Shown here: positions 44,812 through 54,595 of the stretch, piece after piece | How positions within the stretch are numbered: the first letter of the stretch is position 1 | Layout of the letters: each line of letters begins with the position of its first letter | NCBI RefSeq assembly: GCF_009811315.1 | Contig: NZ_BLID01000002.1 | Coordinates: 543,831-607,830 of the forward strand | DNA from: Vibrio atypicus | Lineage (GTDB): Bacteria; Pseudomonadota; Gammaproteobacteria; Enterobacterales; Vibrionaceae | DNA length: 64,000 bases | Direction: 5' to 3' | The notes under the pieces: generated by a model | What the model was told of the DNA's origin: nothing | Database searches by the model: none | Seen by the model: the letters and a program-made list of their open reading frames with translations, nothing else | Translations under genes and position numbers: made by a program

Positions 44812-45150
44812 ATGATTCGAATATTACTATTTGCTTTGGGTTTAAACGGATTAATTGCATTTGTCCTACACATCACCGAGTGGGTTTTTGGCATACCAGA
44901 ATTGAACTTTATCAGTGATTATTTCTTTTACGCACTTATCGCTCAATGGATTCTAGGGGCTATATTTTTAGTCGCTAGGCCTGGCAGAGATTACTACTTA
45001 AAACATAGCCCTGCTCAAGCGACCAGAATGGCCGCATCAATGGCAAATGATGGTAAAGCGAACAATGAGCAGAGCAATTTTGATGTAGGTTTGAGTATGC
45101 TTTTGTTCATCTCGGGTGGCTTCAGTTTGTTGATGTGTATCATCTTATAA
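44812..45150 (+). CDS. Small hypothetical membrane protein
   Basis: The 112-residue protein was not recognised. Three membrane segments are predicted by eye: residues 4-25, 38-57 and 92-111. A polar stretch of about 35 residues lies between the second and third. TAAGGAG precedes the ATG. It probably forms a transcription unit with the RDD gene. Confidence 0.75.
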   Translation: MIRILLFALGLNGLIAFVLHITEWVFGIPELNFISDYFFYALIAQWILGAIFLVARPGRDYYLKHSPAQATRMAASMANDGKANNEQSNFDVGLSMLLFISGGFSLLMCIIL

Positions 45151-45198
45151 AACAGTTATTGGTTGAGCACCTATGGGCAAGGTTTGTCGCAATAATGC

Positions 45199-45879
45199 TT
45201 ACCCAAAATCAAGCGTAATCAATAACCTTATCTCATTGGCTTGGTTCACTGGAGAGCGGTGAACCAAGCCTAAATTCTCATTTCCATTCCAACGTTCGCC
45301 TTTCAGTAATGCGATATCTCCTGATGAGAGTGACTGAATACATGATTCATCTTCATACAAACCAGAAAGCGAGTCGGGTTGACCATTGCTTCCATGGCCA
45401 AGTTTGGATCTATCAAGTCCTTGGTTGGGTAACCATTGGGTAGCGGTTCCATAATAGGTCGTCACTAACCGGCAAGGGACATGGTCTACGTGAAAGCGCG
45501 GGCACATGGCTCCGCTTAATATCGCGATTCGCACGCCTGCCTCTTCTAGATCAAACAAACAACAAAACATATCAACGAGTGTTGTTATATCTTCAATCAG
45601 TTCTTTTGGCGCATTTCCATCAGTTGCTTTTTCAAGTTCGGCGTAAGCATTCTCTGGTGTGAGAGTGAGTGACTTCTTGAACTCAGGGTTTAGAGCAATG
45701 AAATGACTGACATCACGGCTGAAATCGGAGCTCAAATAGCGCTGCCAAACCGCAATATTGATGTGCTCTTGGTAGATATCAGTCAATGCGTTTGGTGCTT
45801 GTCCTAAGCTAAAACACGGTTTCGAACGAGGGTTAGTTGTATGGTTGATGGGAGGGTGTTCCGCTAATACCGTACTCAT
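45199..45879 (-). CDS. DUF1826 protein, probable zinc-starvation gene
   Basis: The 226-residue protein matches DUF1826. The core RFHVDHVPCRLVTTYYG holds a His-x-Asp pair and a later LVHRSP a further His, reminiscent of iron/2-oxoglutarate-type folds; enzymatic function is unproven. DUF1826 genes often lie beside Zur-controlled zinc genes in other proteobacteria. Here a strong Zur-box match lies 60 bp upstream. AAGGAG precedes the ATG. It is monocistronic. Confidence 0.82.
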   Translation of the reverse strand: MSTVLAEHPPINHTTNPRSKPCFSLGQAPNALTDIYQEHINIAVWQRYLSSDFSRDVSHFIALNPEFKKSLTLTPENAYAELEKATDGNAPKELIEDITTLVDMFCCLFDLEEAGVRIAILSGAMCPRFHVDHVPCRLVTTYYGTATQWLPNQGLDRSKLGHGSNGQPDSLSGLYEDESCIQSLSSGDIALLKGERWNGNENLGLVHRSPVNQANEIRLLITLDFG

Positions 45880-45938
45880 TGTATAAGCTCCTTTGTTGGA
45901 AGAGTCTGACTGTTAAAACTCAGAATAACACAGAAAGT

Positions 45939-45961
45939 GAAATGTTATAACATAACAAAAG
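45939..45961 (-). promoter_or_regulatory. Zur box upstream of the DUF1826 gene
   Basis: GAAATGTTATA-A-CATAACAAAAG: the left half matches the gammaproteobacterial Zur consensus (GAAATGTTATANTATAACATTTC) exactly over 11 bp, and the right half keeps ATAACA. It lies 60 bp before the start codon, a normal operator distance. Confidence 0.75.
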
Positions 45962-46025
45962 GTGTTGATTTTGAAGGGTGAGAGATACGATGTGATAGTG
46001 GGAATGACTTTTTATTCGTCGCAGT

Positions 46026-46053
46026 ATTAAAAAGACAACGACATGAGTCGTTG
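46026..46053 (-). terminator. Terminator of the beta-propeller gene
   Basis: A 7-bp stem CAACGAC/GTCGTTG with an ATGA loop is followed on the minus strand by TCTTTTTAAT, 13 bp after the stop. Confidence 0.85.
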
Positions 46054-46065
46054 CCCTATGAGGGT

Positions 46066-47214
46066 TCACTTTTTGAATATATGAATACTGCCATCGAGAT
46101 CAGGAACATACACGGCGTCTTCATCAACGGCGACACTGCCATAAACGCCGCCGTCTACGTAGTTTTCAATTTGCTTGGGCTTATATTGCCAACGTTGCTC
46201 ACCAGTCATGGCGTCTACGGCGAAAAAGCCTTTTTTAACCGTGGTCCAGTAGCTCTTCGCTCCGGTTGAGCCAATATAAACAACACCGTTGTCGTAGACG
46301 GGAGTACCCCATGTCCAGCCCCAAGTTATAAACTCCCAAATGCGTTTACCGGTGTTAGCATCAAACTTGAGTAGTTGTTTATTGTCTGAACTCCCTATGT
46401 AAAATACGTTGTCATTCTCTCCTCTAATAGCAGAAGATTCGACCCATGAACCATTGCTAAATTGATATTGCCACTGAACGTTGCCTTGCTTTGTATCTAA
46501 TGCGTAGATCACCGTATCACGAGAACCAATAATGATTTTATCGCCGATTAAAGCGGGGTCGGAGACAATGCGCTTATTGCTAGCATGCTGCCACAAGAGA
46601 GCTCCTGTTTCTTTGTTTAATGCATAAGTGTTTCCATCCCATGAGCTGACAAATACGGATTCATGGTTGAAAGTAGCGGTTGAACGAATTCGGTCTTGGG
46701 CTTTGAAGCTCCATTTTAGTTCGCCAGTCTTACTAGAGAGTGCATAAAGATGATGGTTTGCGCTGCCAATATAGAGCGTGTCGCCGTCGATAACAGGGGA
46801 AGATTTACTGTAGTCGTAATCCCATGGAGATCGATTGACAGGGAGTAATCGTTCAATATTTTTATCGTCGAGGTTGAATTTCCAAACTAGAACTCCAGAT
46901 TCCTTGTTCAGAGCGTAGAGTAACCCATCATCGCTACTAAAAAAGACTAAGTTTTGCGCAAAAGCAGCGATAGAACGCACCTTTCCAGCTGTGGTAAATT
47001 GCCATTCTTTGGCTTTCGTTTTTCGATTGAAGGCATAGAAGTTTCCATCATCGCTACCAAAATAAACCAATTCACCATCAATTTTGGGAGAAGACCAAAT
47101 TTGTCCTTGGCTCTTTAAACTCCCTAAATAGTCACCACTTTCGGCTGCTATTGCTTGACCAAACAGTGAGAGTACAAAGCTTATGACTAACGCCATTCTA
47201 ATATGTAATTTCAT
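46066..47214 (-). CDS. Periplasmic PQQ-like beta-propeller protein
   Basis: The 382-residue secreted protein has a signal peptide (cleaved near AIAAES) and about seven propeller repeats of the PQQ/BamB type, each with a Y(F/I)GS or ALNKETG-like turn (GELVYFGSDDGNFYAFNR, TLYIGSANHHLYALSS and so on). No PQQ-enzyme catalytic residues were noticed, so it is more likely a scaffold or binding protein. It is 35 bp downstream of the winged-helix/TPR regulator on the same strand and probably cotranscribed. The partner is unknown. Confidence 0.83.
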   Translation of the reverse strand: MKLHIRMALVISFVLSLFGQAIAAESGDYLGSLKSQGQIWSSPKIDGELVYFGSDDGNFYAFNRKTKAKEWQFTTAGKVRSIAAFAQNLVFFSSDDGLLYALNKESGVLVWKFNLDDKNIERLLPVNRSPWDYDYSKSSPVIDGDTLYIGSANHHLYALSSKTGELKWSFKAQDRIRSTATFNHESVFVSSWDGNTYALNKETGALLWQHASNKRIVSDPALIGDKIIIGSRDTVIYALDTKQGNVQWQYQFSNGSWVESSAIRGENDNVFYIGSSDNKQLLKFDANTGKRIWEFITWGWTWGTPVYDNGVVYIGSTGAKSYWTTVKKGFFAVDAMTGEQRWQYKPKQIENYVDGGVYGSVAVDEDAVYVPDLDGSIHIFKK

Positions 47215-47249
47215 TATCTAATTCCATCTATTCAAATGCTTAACTAACA

Positions 47250-48587
47250 TTACGTCGTGAATAATGGTAAATCCTTAGTAATGGCTGAGGTTTTCTTAAG
47301 AACAGGAGGAAGAGGAAGGTTTAGCCGCTTTAGAATCGCTTGATAGCGTGGCTCATTATGTAAAGGAATGTATTTAGGATCGACACCTAGCCAAAGCAAC
47401 TCGGGCCTATATAGAAACTCTGCTTGTTCTAAACAATCTAAGGCTAGACCAATTTCATTCGCACCTATGGCATAACGTGCAGTGGAAAGTGGTGGAAGAT
47501 ATTGACCTAAGCTAAGGTGTTGGGTGTCTTTAGTGGCAAGCCAAAGATAGGCACCTTTTAATCCTGACGCATTGTATTTTTCTCGGATAGTTCGTAGTGA
47601 GTATTCCTCATAGCCAGCATGCCGCATCAACCAGTACAATTCTTCAAAAGATTTATCGTGTTCGCAGCGCTGTTCGTATATGGCTTGCAGAGAAACGTGG
47701 TAGTACATGTTTTCCTCGGCGAACTCTCTAATTTTCTCAATCTCTCGATGACTTTTTTCATAGTCTCGCTGCATACAGTAAAACCACGCAACAGATTCTT
47801 TAGAGTAGTCACTTGGGTAACATTGAAGGTGTTTCTGTAGCACTTTGAAAGCTTCATCAAATTCAAATTGGGTTAATAGAAATTGTGCAAAAGAGTAGTG
47901 TGAGTAGGGTAAAGAATCTGCTTGCTGAAAATGAAAGTGGGCTTTTTGGTGATCTTTAAAAACCAAAAAATAGAGATTTGCTAGCATTAGGTGTGCAGAT
48001 TTTTCATTGCTGTCGATAGCAAGGGTTCTTAATAGCAGCTTTTCAACACGTTTTTTCTCTAAGGTGAGCTCAGTACTTTCAGAGAATATATTGAAGATCA
48101 TTGCATTCGCTAAATTGAGATAAGCAGGCGCAAAGTTAGGCTGGTGACAAATGACTTCATGCAGCAAATCAATACACTCTTGGCGACGAGTGTCACCTTG
48201 CTCGACGAGAAAGCGAGCGCGTTGATACTTTTCTCGTAACTCGTCATCAAGTTCATCTTCATAGCTTGCTTGAAATTTACGAACATTAGCGATCAATTGA
48301 TAGCCTTTGCCGGAAAGAGTCTTTATGTATGTCGGGGATTTCTTGTTATCGCCTAGAGAAGTTCGCAGGGCATTGATTGCAACATATAAAGCATCATCAC
48401 TTACGATACGATCGCGCCATATTTGAGTAAATATTTCTTGTTTTGAGACAGGGTCGGGTGCGTTTTGAGCAAGCAATACTAGCAGTTGGAAGTGTTTTTG
48501 CTCCAAGTGAATCTTCTTTGGCCCTGAAGTGATATTATTGCTTGCGCTATCTAAATGCCAGTTACCAACAATCCAAGATGACTCCAT
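47250..48587 (-). CDS. Winged-helix (OmpR/CadC-type) regulator fused to TPR-like repeats
   Basis: The 445-residue protein has an N-terminal OmpR/PhoB-type DNA-binding domain (about 8-100; FQLLVLLAQNAPDPVSKQEIF, then YIKTLSGKGYQLIANV) joined to a long helical region of TPR-like repeats (about 115-430). There is no receiver domain and no clear membrane segment, unlike CadC and ToxR, so it appears to be cytoplasmic. AAGGAG precedes the ATG. It lies directly upstream of the beta-propeller gene, suggesting that the two form a regulatory/sensing unit; this is inference. Confidence 0.82.
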   Translation of the reverse strand: MESSWIVGNWHLDSASNNITSGPKKIHLEQKHFQLLVLLAQNAPDPVSKQEIFTQIWRDRIVSDDALYVAINALRTSLGDNKKSPTYIKTLSGKGYQLIANVRKFQASYEDELDDELREKYQRARFLVEQGDTRRQECIDLLHEVICHQPNFAPAYLNLANAMIFNIFSESTELTLEKKRVEKLLLRTLAIDSNEKSAHLMLANLYFLVFKDHQKAHFHFQQADSLPYSHYSFAQFLLTQFEFDEAFKVLQKHLQCYPSDYSKESVAWFYCMQRDYEKSHREIEKIREFAEENMYYHVSLQAIYEQRCEHDKSFEELYWLMRHAGYEEYSLRTIREKYNASGLKGAYLWLATKDTQHLSLGQYLPPLSTARYAIGANEIGLALDCLEQAEFLYRPELLWLGVDPKYIPLHNEPRYQAILKRLNLPLPPVLKKTSAITKDLPLFTT

Positions 48588-48828
48588 AAATACTCCTTAT
48601 GTAATAGCTTTAATAAGTTAGCAAATAGGGATATGTGTTTCTTTGAATCTCTCTCCATTGTGTTTAATAACAATGTATGCTCTGATTTGGCGTTGTGTTT
48701 TTGCGTATCGCCTCTATTTATTGAGCGATATATGACGTCATTCAAATTTGAACTTATCAATTTATAACCAGTCATAAAGCACTTACACTTTAATCAAAGA
48801 CTCCTATTTCGTGTTAAGGATAGTACCG

Positions 48829-49341
48829 ATGAAAAAAGCTGTTTTCCTGTTGATGGTATTCACCATATTGTCGGGTTGTGCAAGCATGTCACCAGAAGAG
48901 TGCAAAACTGCGAACTGGTATCAAGTTGGATATCTAGATGGACACTATGGTAACAATCCAAATATTATCGGGAGCTACGCAGAAGACTGTGCGGAGGTCG
49001 GTATTTCTCCGGATAGAGAGAAGTGGCAGCAAGGTTTTGACAACGGCACATTGATCTATTGCTCACCGGATAACGGCTATACAGTCGGTGCTGAAGGGCG
49101 TGAGTACCACGGTGTATGTAGTAGTAATTTATTCTTACAAAACTACCAACTAGGGCGTCAAGAATACGAGCGTAAACAACGAATTGAAGAGCTAGATAGG
49201 CAGATCGCAGATATCGATATTCAATTGGCTAATAAACCCGATAAAGAGAAGAAACAGTATTTAGAAGAGAACAGAAAAAGGTTAGTGCGAGAGCGCTCTG
49301 ATTTATTAACGCCAACTGTCAACTTTAACCTTAACTTCTAA
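48829..49341 (+). CDS. DUF2799 lipoprotein
   Basis: The 170-residue protein has a lipoprotein signal (VFTILSGCASM) and the DUF2799 features: ANWYQVGYLDGHYG, then WQQGFDNGTLIYC and GREYHGVC, with paired Cys. A C-terminal charged coiled coil follows (about 115-160). The ATG at 48829 after AAGGA is preferred over a longer frame from 48811. It is divergent from the winged-helix/TPR gene. Function unknown. Confidence 0.85.
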   Translation: MKKAVFLLMVFTILSGCASMSPEECKTANWYQVGYLDGHYGNNPNIIGSYAEDCAEVGISPDREKWQQGFDNGTLIYCSPDNGYTVGAEGREYHGVCSSNLFLQNYQLGRQEYERKQRIEELDRQIADIDIQLANKPDKEKKQYLEENRKRLVRERSDLLTPTVNFNLNF

Positions 49342-49373
49342 GTCATCTAGTCAGAGCCTTAAATCACCTAAGT

Positions 49374-49398
49374 AAGCGTCGCTATTATCGCGACGCTT
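49374..49398 (+). terminator. Hairpin after the DUF2799 gene
   Basis: A perfect 9-bp stem AAGCGTCGC/GCGACGCTT with a 7-nt loop lies 33 bp after the stop. No T-run follows, so termination would be Rho-assisted or weak. Confidence 0.5.
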
Positions 49399-49601
49399 CG
49401 AAGATAAATAGTGTGGAGGCTGCTCCCATTGCGCACGCTATAGATGTGATTATTGCTTCGATACCAGAATGGCTTGGCATCAGAAAGAGGTAATGATTTT
49501 TTGCTATTGTAAGCTCTCAATTTAATATGAACTCTCTTTGGTATAAAAGGAGTTCTGTTATATTCATTTGGAAAAATATACTAATAGATGGAATAGCCCA
49601 A

Positions 49602-50609
49602 ATGATTAAACAACGTCATATTTTATTAACGTCCTTAGCTCTGACTTTGCCGATCAATGCATTAGCTTATGATTTAGAACTGGAATACTTTGAACCTGAA
49701 GAGGTAGCTTTACTTAAGAAAGCTGAAGCTTCCAACAATCCAGAGCTATTAATGAAAGCGGCAAGTTTGCTAATTGACTACTCAGAGTTTCAAGAAAACA
49801 TAGACCGCGGCTATGAATATATGGCTAAACTGGCAGATGCTGGTGAGGAAAAGGCCATGGTTATTTTGGCCGATGAGTATTATAGCAATGACGAATATGA
49901 ACAAGCTCTTGCTTGGTATCATAAGGCCGAGCAAGGTAAAGACCCGTATGTGCTGTATTCGCTAGGCGTCATGTACTTTGATGGAGAGGGTGTACCTGCT
50001 GACTATAAAAAAGCGAACGACTATTACTTAGCAGCAGCACAAGCTGGCGAGCCAGACGCAATGTACCAACTTGCATTTTCATATAATGACGGTAAAGGGG
50101 TTGAGCAGGATTACGTGAAAGCCGCCTACTGGTTTGAGAAAGCGGCGGACTTAGGTGATGTTAGTGCGATGTATAATTTAGGCATTTCCTACTTAAACGG
50201 TGAGGGCGTGACAGAAAGCTGCCCTAAGGCGATGCAACTATTTAGTAATGCTATTGAAGAAGGAGAGCATACACTTTCTTATGCCAAAATGGGCGATATA
50301 TATTCCCGCTCACAGTATAAGAAGCCTTGTGGTTTCAAAACCAGCGACTATAAAAAAGCATTTGAATATTTCACTGCGGGAGCGATGCAAGGCAATGCGT
50401 ACAGCCAGTACTCTGTTGGTTATGCGTATCGAAATGGCCATGGAACTTGGAGTGACTTTGTAAAAGCACTCGCATGGTTTGAAATTGCAGATGAGAATGG
50501 GAACTCTGCGGCAGAGAAAGAGATTGCGGATGTAAAGCAATACATGTCGAAAGAGAACATAGCCGCATCGCATGAACTTAAAGAGACGCTGCTAGAAGAA
50601 ATCTGGTAG
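49602..50609 (+). CDS. Secreted Sel1-repeat protein
   Basis: The 335-residue protein has a signal peptide (MIKQRHILLTSLALTLPINALA) and at least six Sel1-like repeats (for example YSLGVMYFDGEGVPADYKKANDYYLAAA), a TPR-related fold for protein binding. The ATG at 49602 gives a proper signal; the longer frame from 49527 does not. Such proteins often assemble envelope or secretion complexes; the partner is unknown. A terminator hairpin follows. Confidence 0.85.
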   Translation: MIKQRHILLTSLALTLPINALAYDLELEYFEPEEVALLKKAEASNNPELLMKAASLLIDYSEFQENIDRGYEYMAKLADAGEEKAMVILADEYYSNDEYEQALAWYHKAEQGKDPYVLYSLGVMYFDGEGVPADYKKANDYYLAAAQAGEPDAMYQLAFSYNDGKGVEQDYVKAAYWFEKAADLGDVSAMYNLGISYLNGEGVTESCPKAMQLFSNAIEEGEHTLSYAKMGDIYSRSQYKKPCGFKTSDYKKAFEYFTAGAMQGNAYSQYSVGYAYRNGHGTWSDFVKALAWFEIADENGNSAAEKEIADVKQYMSKENIAASHELKETLLEEIW

Positions 50610-50620
50610 ATGATATTAAG

Positions 50621-50652
50621 AAGCGAGCCTAGTGCTCGCTTAATTGTTTAAT
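50621..50652 (+). terminator. Terminator after the Sel1-repeat gene
   Basis: An 8-bp stem AAGCGAGC/GCTCGCTT with a CTAGT loop is followed by AATTGTTTAAT, 11 bp after the stop. Confidence 0.75.
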
Positions 50653-50843
50653 CGCGTCACGACCCTGTTATAGCACAAAGGTGTTGTTGCTGAATGGTAT
50701 GATAATGCCATTTCTTATGGGTAATTAGTGTGTTTTAGAACTGGTCTCATCGAAGAATGTAATAAATATAGAAAGGGCAATCATAGTCATACGGTTGAGA
50801 TACTATACTGAATAGAAAGCTTGTTTAAGGTATGTAGATCAAC

Positions 50844-51539
50844 ATGAGAACCAGATTTTTTCTACTAGTCGTTACATTGTTAATTTCGTTTAAGTCATAT
50901 TCGTTTGACGATATGCATTTTTATGTCCCTGATTTTCCTCCTTACACTCAACTCGATTCTGAAAGTTCTCCCTCTGGCATTGGTACAGATGCTGTGAAAC
51001 AGGTTTTGGACGCTATAGACGTTAGTTATACGATTACCGTATCGTCGAATCATGGCCGTGCATTACAAGAGGTTAGGAAGGAGCACTCGGACGGTTTTTT
51101 TATGGCATCACAAAACTCAGAGCGAGATACATATGCTGAGTTTTCAGAGCCTTTGATGTCTAACCGTTGGGTTTGGATCATTCGCCAAGAAAATGGACGT
51201 AGCTTTACGCCTTACGATTCAACATTTAAAAAGCAGTCAACAGTGGCTAGTTTGCTGAACACCAACACGCACCGTTGGTTAAAAGTGAATGGGTACCCGT
51301 CTATACACGCTGCAACGTCGGTTACTGAGCTTAAAGATAAGCTAGATTCAGGAGCGGTGACGGCCATATTAATTGCTGAAATGACTTTTCTTGATACCGT
51401 GAGCGAGACAGGTAATTACGAAATCATTTTAGAGCAAGAGAAAGCGTTCGGTATGTATATCTCTAAGCATTTCTTGAACAATAACCCAGGTTTTATGTCC
51501 AAACTGAATCAGGCCATTCGTGTTTATAGAGAACAATAG
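50844..51539 (+). CDS. Periplasmic solute-binding-like protein (family 3)
   Basis: The 231-residue secreted protein has a signal peptide (to about SYSF) and resembles type 3 amino-acid-binding proteins (YVPDFPPYTQLDSESSPSGIGTDAVKQVL; YAEFSEPLMSNRWVWIIRQ). No permease or ATPase is adjacent, so it may serve another role or an unlinked transporter. The ribosome site is weak. An 8-bp hairpin (51565-51587) follows. Such stand-alone proteins are common in Vibrio. Confidence 0.78.
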   Translation: MRTRFFLLVVTLLISFKSYSFDDMHFYVPDFPPYTQLDSESSPSGIGTDAVKQVLDAIDVSYTITVSSNHGRALQEVRKEHSDGFFMASQNSERDTYAEFSEPLMSNRWVWIIRQENGRSFTPYDSTFKKQSTVASLLNTNTHRWLKVNGYPSIHAATSVTELKDKLDSGAVTAILIAEMTFLDTVSETGNYEIILEQEKAFGMYISKHFLNNNPGFMSKLNQAIRVYREQ

Positions 51540-52309
51540 CTTGGTCTAGGTATTGTAAATTCAAAGAGAGTCGGTTAAGGACTCTCTCGAAAAGAAATAT
51601 TAAGGCGAGTCGTTTAGAGTATGTTGAGTCCAAAGATATCTTTTACATCAAAAGGTGCTTTTTCTGTCTTTTCTCTGGAAATTTGGTTTCCTTGTTTTAA
51701 AACATCAATCAATTGAGCCTTGTCATTTAAACTTCAGATCTTTTCCGTTTTATAGGTCGAATCATCTCTATCAGATTCACCACCACAACATAAATAAAGA
51801 GTTCTGCAAAGTAAGGAGCTCTTTAGGCTTATATGATCACCTTAAGAAATTCCTTCGACTCTCCCTATCCTGAGATACAAGGTTTAGCTGCCAGAATGAT
51901 TCAAGAGCAGTACATAAGCGCAACTGAGCGAGTTTCTGGATCTGAAACGTCATTAAATCTCAACAAGTGCTTCGTGTTCAAATTATTTGTACACTAACCA
52001 AGCATGGTTAATCTTGGTTCATATGGCCTAATAATTGCCCCTATGTGAAATTAGTGTCTAATAATTTGTTGGTAAACAATATATAATATTGGCCAGGTTT
52101 TTGTTTAATTTACCCCTTTTTTATCAATGTGTTGCCTTTGGTGTGCATGTTTTTTAAGCTTTGTGTTGTAGACCTAGGTAGTGGTCATTATCGCATTTTA
52201 CCGAACGGCACCCCTTGATTTGCGTGTATTAATTTCTTAGAGTACTAATCGTTTTTCGGATCTAAATAACCAATTTAGAGTTTAAATAACTAAGAAAGGA
52301 TTAGATTAC
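51540..52309. other. Long intergenic region upstream of proVWX
   Basis: This 770-bp region has no convincing gene. It holds an 8-bp hairpin (51565-51587), a minus-strand open stretch that looks like the end of a lost gene (51614-51733), and a plus-strand frame of 54 codons (51833-51997) of unknown reality. AT-rich DNA with a TATAAT at 52082-52087 lies in the right part. The proV promoter must be here; the leader before the proV ATG could be over 200 nt. Confidence 0.5.
51614..51733 (-). pseudogene. Possible C-terminal remnant of a lost gene
   Basis: The minus strand encodes 39 residues ending FDVKDIFGLNIL before a stop. Composition and Lys/Glu spacing look protein-like, but there is no usable start codon and the frame is blocked by a stop upstream. 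No family was recognised. A chance open frame is equally possible. Confidence 0.25.
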
Positions 52310-53497
52310 ATGGATCCCATACTGGAAGTTAAGGGACTGTATAAGGTGTTTGGTGAAGACACCGACCGTGCTTTTACTATGATTAATGAAGGCGCGAATA
52401 AAGATAAAGTTTTTGAAGAAACAGGGCTAACGATCGGCGTTAACGATGTTTCTCTTAGTATCCAAGAAGGCGAGATTTTCGTCATAATGGGACTGTCAGG
52501 ATCTGGCAAATCAACCTTAGTACGCCTTCTTAACCGCTTGATTGAACCTTCCAAAGGTAATGTGTTTCTTCGAGGTAAAGACATTGCCCACATCTCAGAA
52601 GATGAGCTCCGCGAAGTTCGCCGTAACAACATCTCCATGGTTTTCCAAAATTTCGCTTTGATGCCGCATATGACGGTTATCGAGAATGCCGCGTTTGGTC
52701 TTGAGTTGGCAGGTGTTGAAGTTGAAAGTCGAAAGCAGTCAGCATTGAAAGCTCTAGAGCGGGTAGGCCTTGGCGCGCATTCAGAGTCTTACCCAGATGA
52801 ATTGTCGGGTGGCATGAAGCAACGTGTTGGCTTGGCTCGTGCGTTAGCATGTGACCCAGATATCTTGTTAATGGATGAAGCGTTTTCTGCGCTTGACCCT
52901 TTAATTCGTACTGAAATGCAAGATGAGCTTATTCGCCTTCAAAATGACGATAAACGAACCATTGTTTTCATCTCGCATGATTTGGATGAAGCGATGCGTA
53001 TCGGTGATCGAATTGCGATTATGCAAAATGGCGAAGTGGTGCAAGTAGGTACCCCAGACGATATTCTTAATAACCCAGCGAATGATTATGTCGAAGCTTT
53101 CTTCCGCGGTGTAAACGTAGCAAGCGTGCTTACAGTGAAAGACATTGCTCGTAAGAAACCAGCTGCGGTATTTAAAAAATCAGAACACGACGGCCCAGCA
53201 TCCGCTCTACAAATTTTGATGGATAACGACCGTGAATACGGCATCGTTGTTGAGAAGAGCAGTCGTTACTCCGGTATTGTCTCTGTAGACTCGCTTCGCA
53301 AAGCCCACAAAGAGAACAAATCACTAGTCAGCGCACAGCTCGATAATGGATTGACTCTCAACCCTGATTTACCAATCAATGATGTGCTTGGTCTTGTTGG
53401 TGGTGTGCCTTACTCCGTTCCTGTTGTGGATGAGCAAGGTAATTACTTTGGCGTGGTAACTAAGTCACGACTGTTGCAAACATTGGATAAGGGGTAG
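52310..53497 (+). CDS. proV: Glycine betaine/proline ABC transporter, ATP-binding protein
   Basis: The 395-residue ATPase of the ProU importer has Walker [10 protein letters not shown], signature LSGGMKQR, Walker B ILLMDEA, switch FISHDLDEA and a C-terminal pair of CBS domains (about 280-395), which sense ionic strength in this family. AAGGAT precedes the ATG. It is the first gene of proVWX, an osmotic-stress uptake system that complements the ectoine operon 14 kb away. Confidence 0.95.
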   Translation: MDPILEVKGLYKVFGEDTDRAFTMINEGANKDKVFEETGLTIGVNDVSLSIQEGEIFVIMGLSGSGKSTLVRLLNRLIEPSKGNVFLRGKDIAHISEDELREVRRNNISMVFQNFALMPHMTVIENAAFGLELAGVEVESRKQSALKALERVGLGAHSESYPDELSGGMKQRVGLARALACDPDILLMDEAFSALDPLIRTEMQDELIRLQNDDKRTIVFISHDLDEAMRIGDRIAIMQNGEVVQVGTPDDILNNPANDYVEAFFRGVNVASVLTVKDIARKKPAAVFKKSEHDGPASALQILMDNDREYGIVVEKSSRYSGIVSVDSLRKAHKENKSLVSAQLDNGLTLNPDLPINDVLGLVGGVPYSVPVVDEQGNYFGVVTKSRLLQTLDKG

Positions 53498-53500
53498 ACC

Positions 53501-54595
53501 ATGTCGTCTGAACAAACAAATAATGACCCATGGTCTCAATCTACTCCAGCAGCTCAGCCTGCAAGTGATCCTTGGGGACAAGCAGCCGATACTTCATCAT
53601 CAGCGGATTGGTTAAGCAGCGAAACAGTCGAAGCGACACCTTTTGATCCACTTAACCCTTTTGCAGAAGCTGTTTTACCCGTTGACGCTTGGGTTGAATC
53701 TGGATTGAATTGGCTAGTTGAACATGGGCGCCCATTGTTTCAGGCAATTCGAGTGCCTATCGATTTCATTTTAAGTTCATTTGAAACGGCGCTTGTGTCT
53801 ACGCCTGCACCATTCATGTTGATGATCTTGTTTCTATTGGCATGGCAGTTTTCAAACTTGAAACTTGGCGTTACAACAGCCGTATCTTTGACTTTCATTG
53901 GTATGATTGGCGCTTGGTCTGAAGCAATGACCACATTGTCACTGGTCATGACATCGGTGTTCTTCTGTCTACTTATTGGCTTACCCATGGGGATCTGGCT
54001 TGCCCGAAGTAACACGGCGGCGAAATTTGTGCGCCCAATTTTGGATGCCATGCAAACCACACCAGCGTTCGTATATTTAGTACCCATCGTAATGTTGTTT
54101 GGTATCGGTAACGTTCCGGGTGTCGTGGTGACTATCATATTCGCGCTTCCTCCAGTTGTACGTTTGACCATTTTGGGTATTCAGCAAGTACCAGAGGAAT
54201 TGATCGAAGCAGGTCATTCATTCGGTGCTAGCAAAAAGCAGATGCTTTATCGAATTCAATTGCCACTTGCTCTGCCAACTATCATGGCGGGTGTAAACCA
54301 AACACTGATGTTGTCGTTATCGATGGTGGTTATTGCATCAATGATTGCGGTAGGTGGTTTAGGTCAAATGGTACTGAGAGGTATTGGCCGTTTAGATATG
54401 GGACTGGCCGCTGTTGGTGGTTTAGGCATCGTCATCTTGGCCATCTTATTAGACCGTATCACCCAAGTGCTGGGCGTCAATGCTGGTAATACAAAATTAC
54501 GCTGGTATCGCATGGGGCCTGTTTCCCTTGTACTGAATGTACTCAACCGCGGTAACAAATCAGAACTTCAATTAAGGAAAAACACCAATGAATAA
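53501..54595 (+). CDS. proW: Glycine betaine/proline ABC transporter, permease
   Basis: The 364-residue inner-membrane permease has a long polar N-terminal extension (about 1-60, rich in Ser, Gln and Pro) and about seven membrane segments. The conserved loop [20 protein letters not shown] (EAA motif) contacts ProV. AAGGGG precedes the ATG. It is 3 bp after proV and overlaps proX by 8 bp. Confidence 0.95.
   Translation: MSSEQTNNDPWSQSTPAAQPASDPWGQAADTSSSADWLSSETVEATPFDPLNPFAEAVLPVDAWVESGLNWLVEHGRPLFQAIRVPIDFILSSFETALVSTPAPFMLMILFLLAWQFSNLKLGVTTAVSLTFIGMIGAWSEAMTTLSLVMTSVFFCLLIGLPMGIWLARSNTAAKFVRPILDAMQTTPAFVYLVPIVMLFGIGNVPGVVVTIIFALPPVVRLTILGIQQVPEELIEAGHSFGASKKQMLYRIQLPLALPTIMAGVNQTLMLSLSMVVIASMIAVGGLGQMVLRGIGRLDMGLAAVGGLGIVILAILLDRITQVLGVNAGNTKLRWYRMGPVSLVLNVLNRGNKSELQLRKNTNE

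Noticed and set aside
51655-51873. Plus-strand open frame of 72 codons
   Set aside because: No ribosome site, unlikely composition, and it overlaps other ambiguous frames in a gap.
53740-54171. Minus-strand open frame of 143 codons
   Set aside because: It is opposite the membrane segments of proW; a low-complexity shadow frame.
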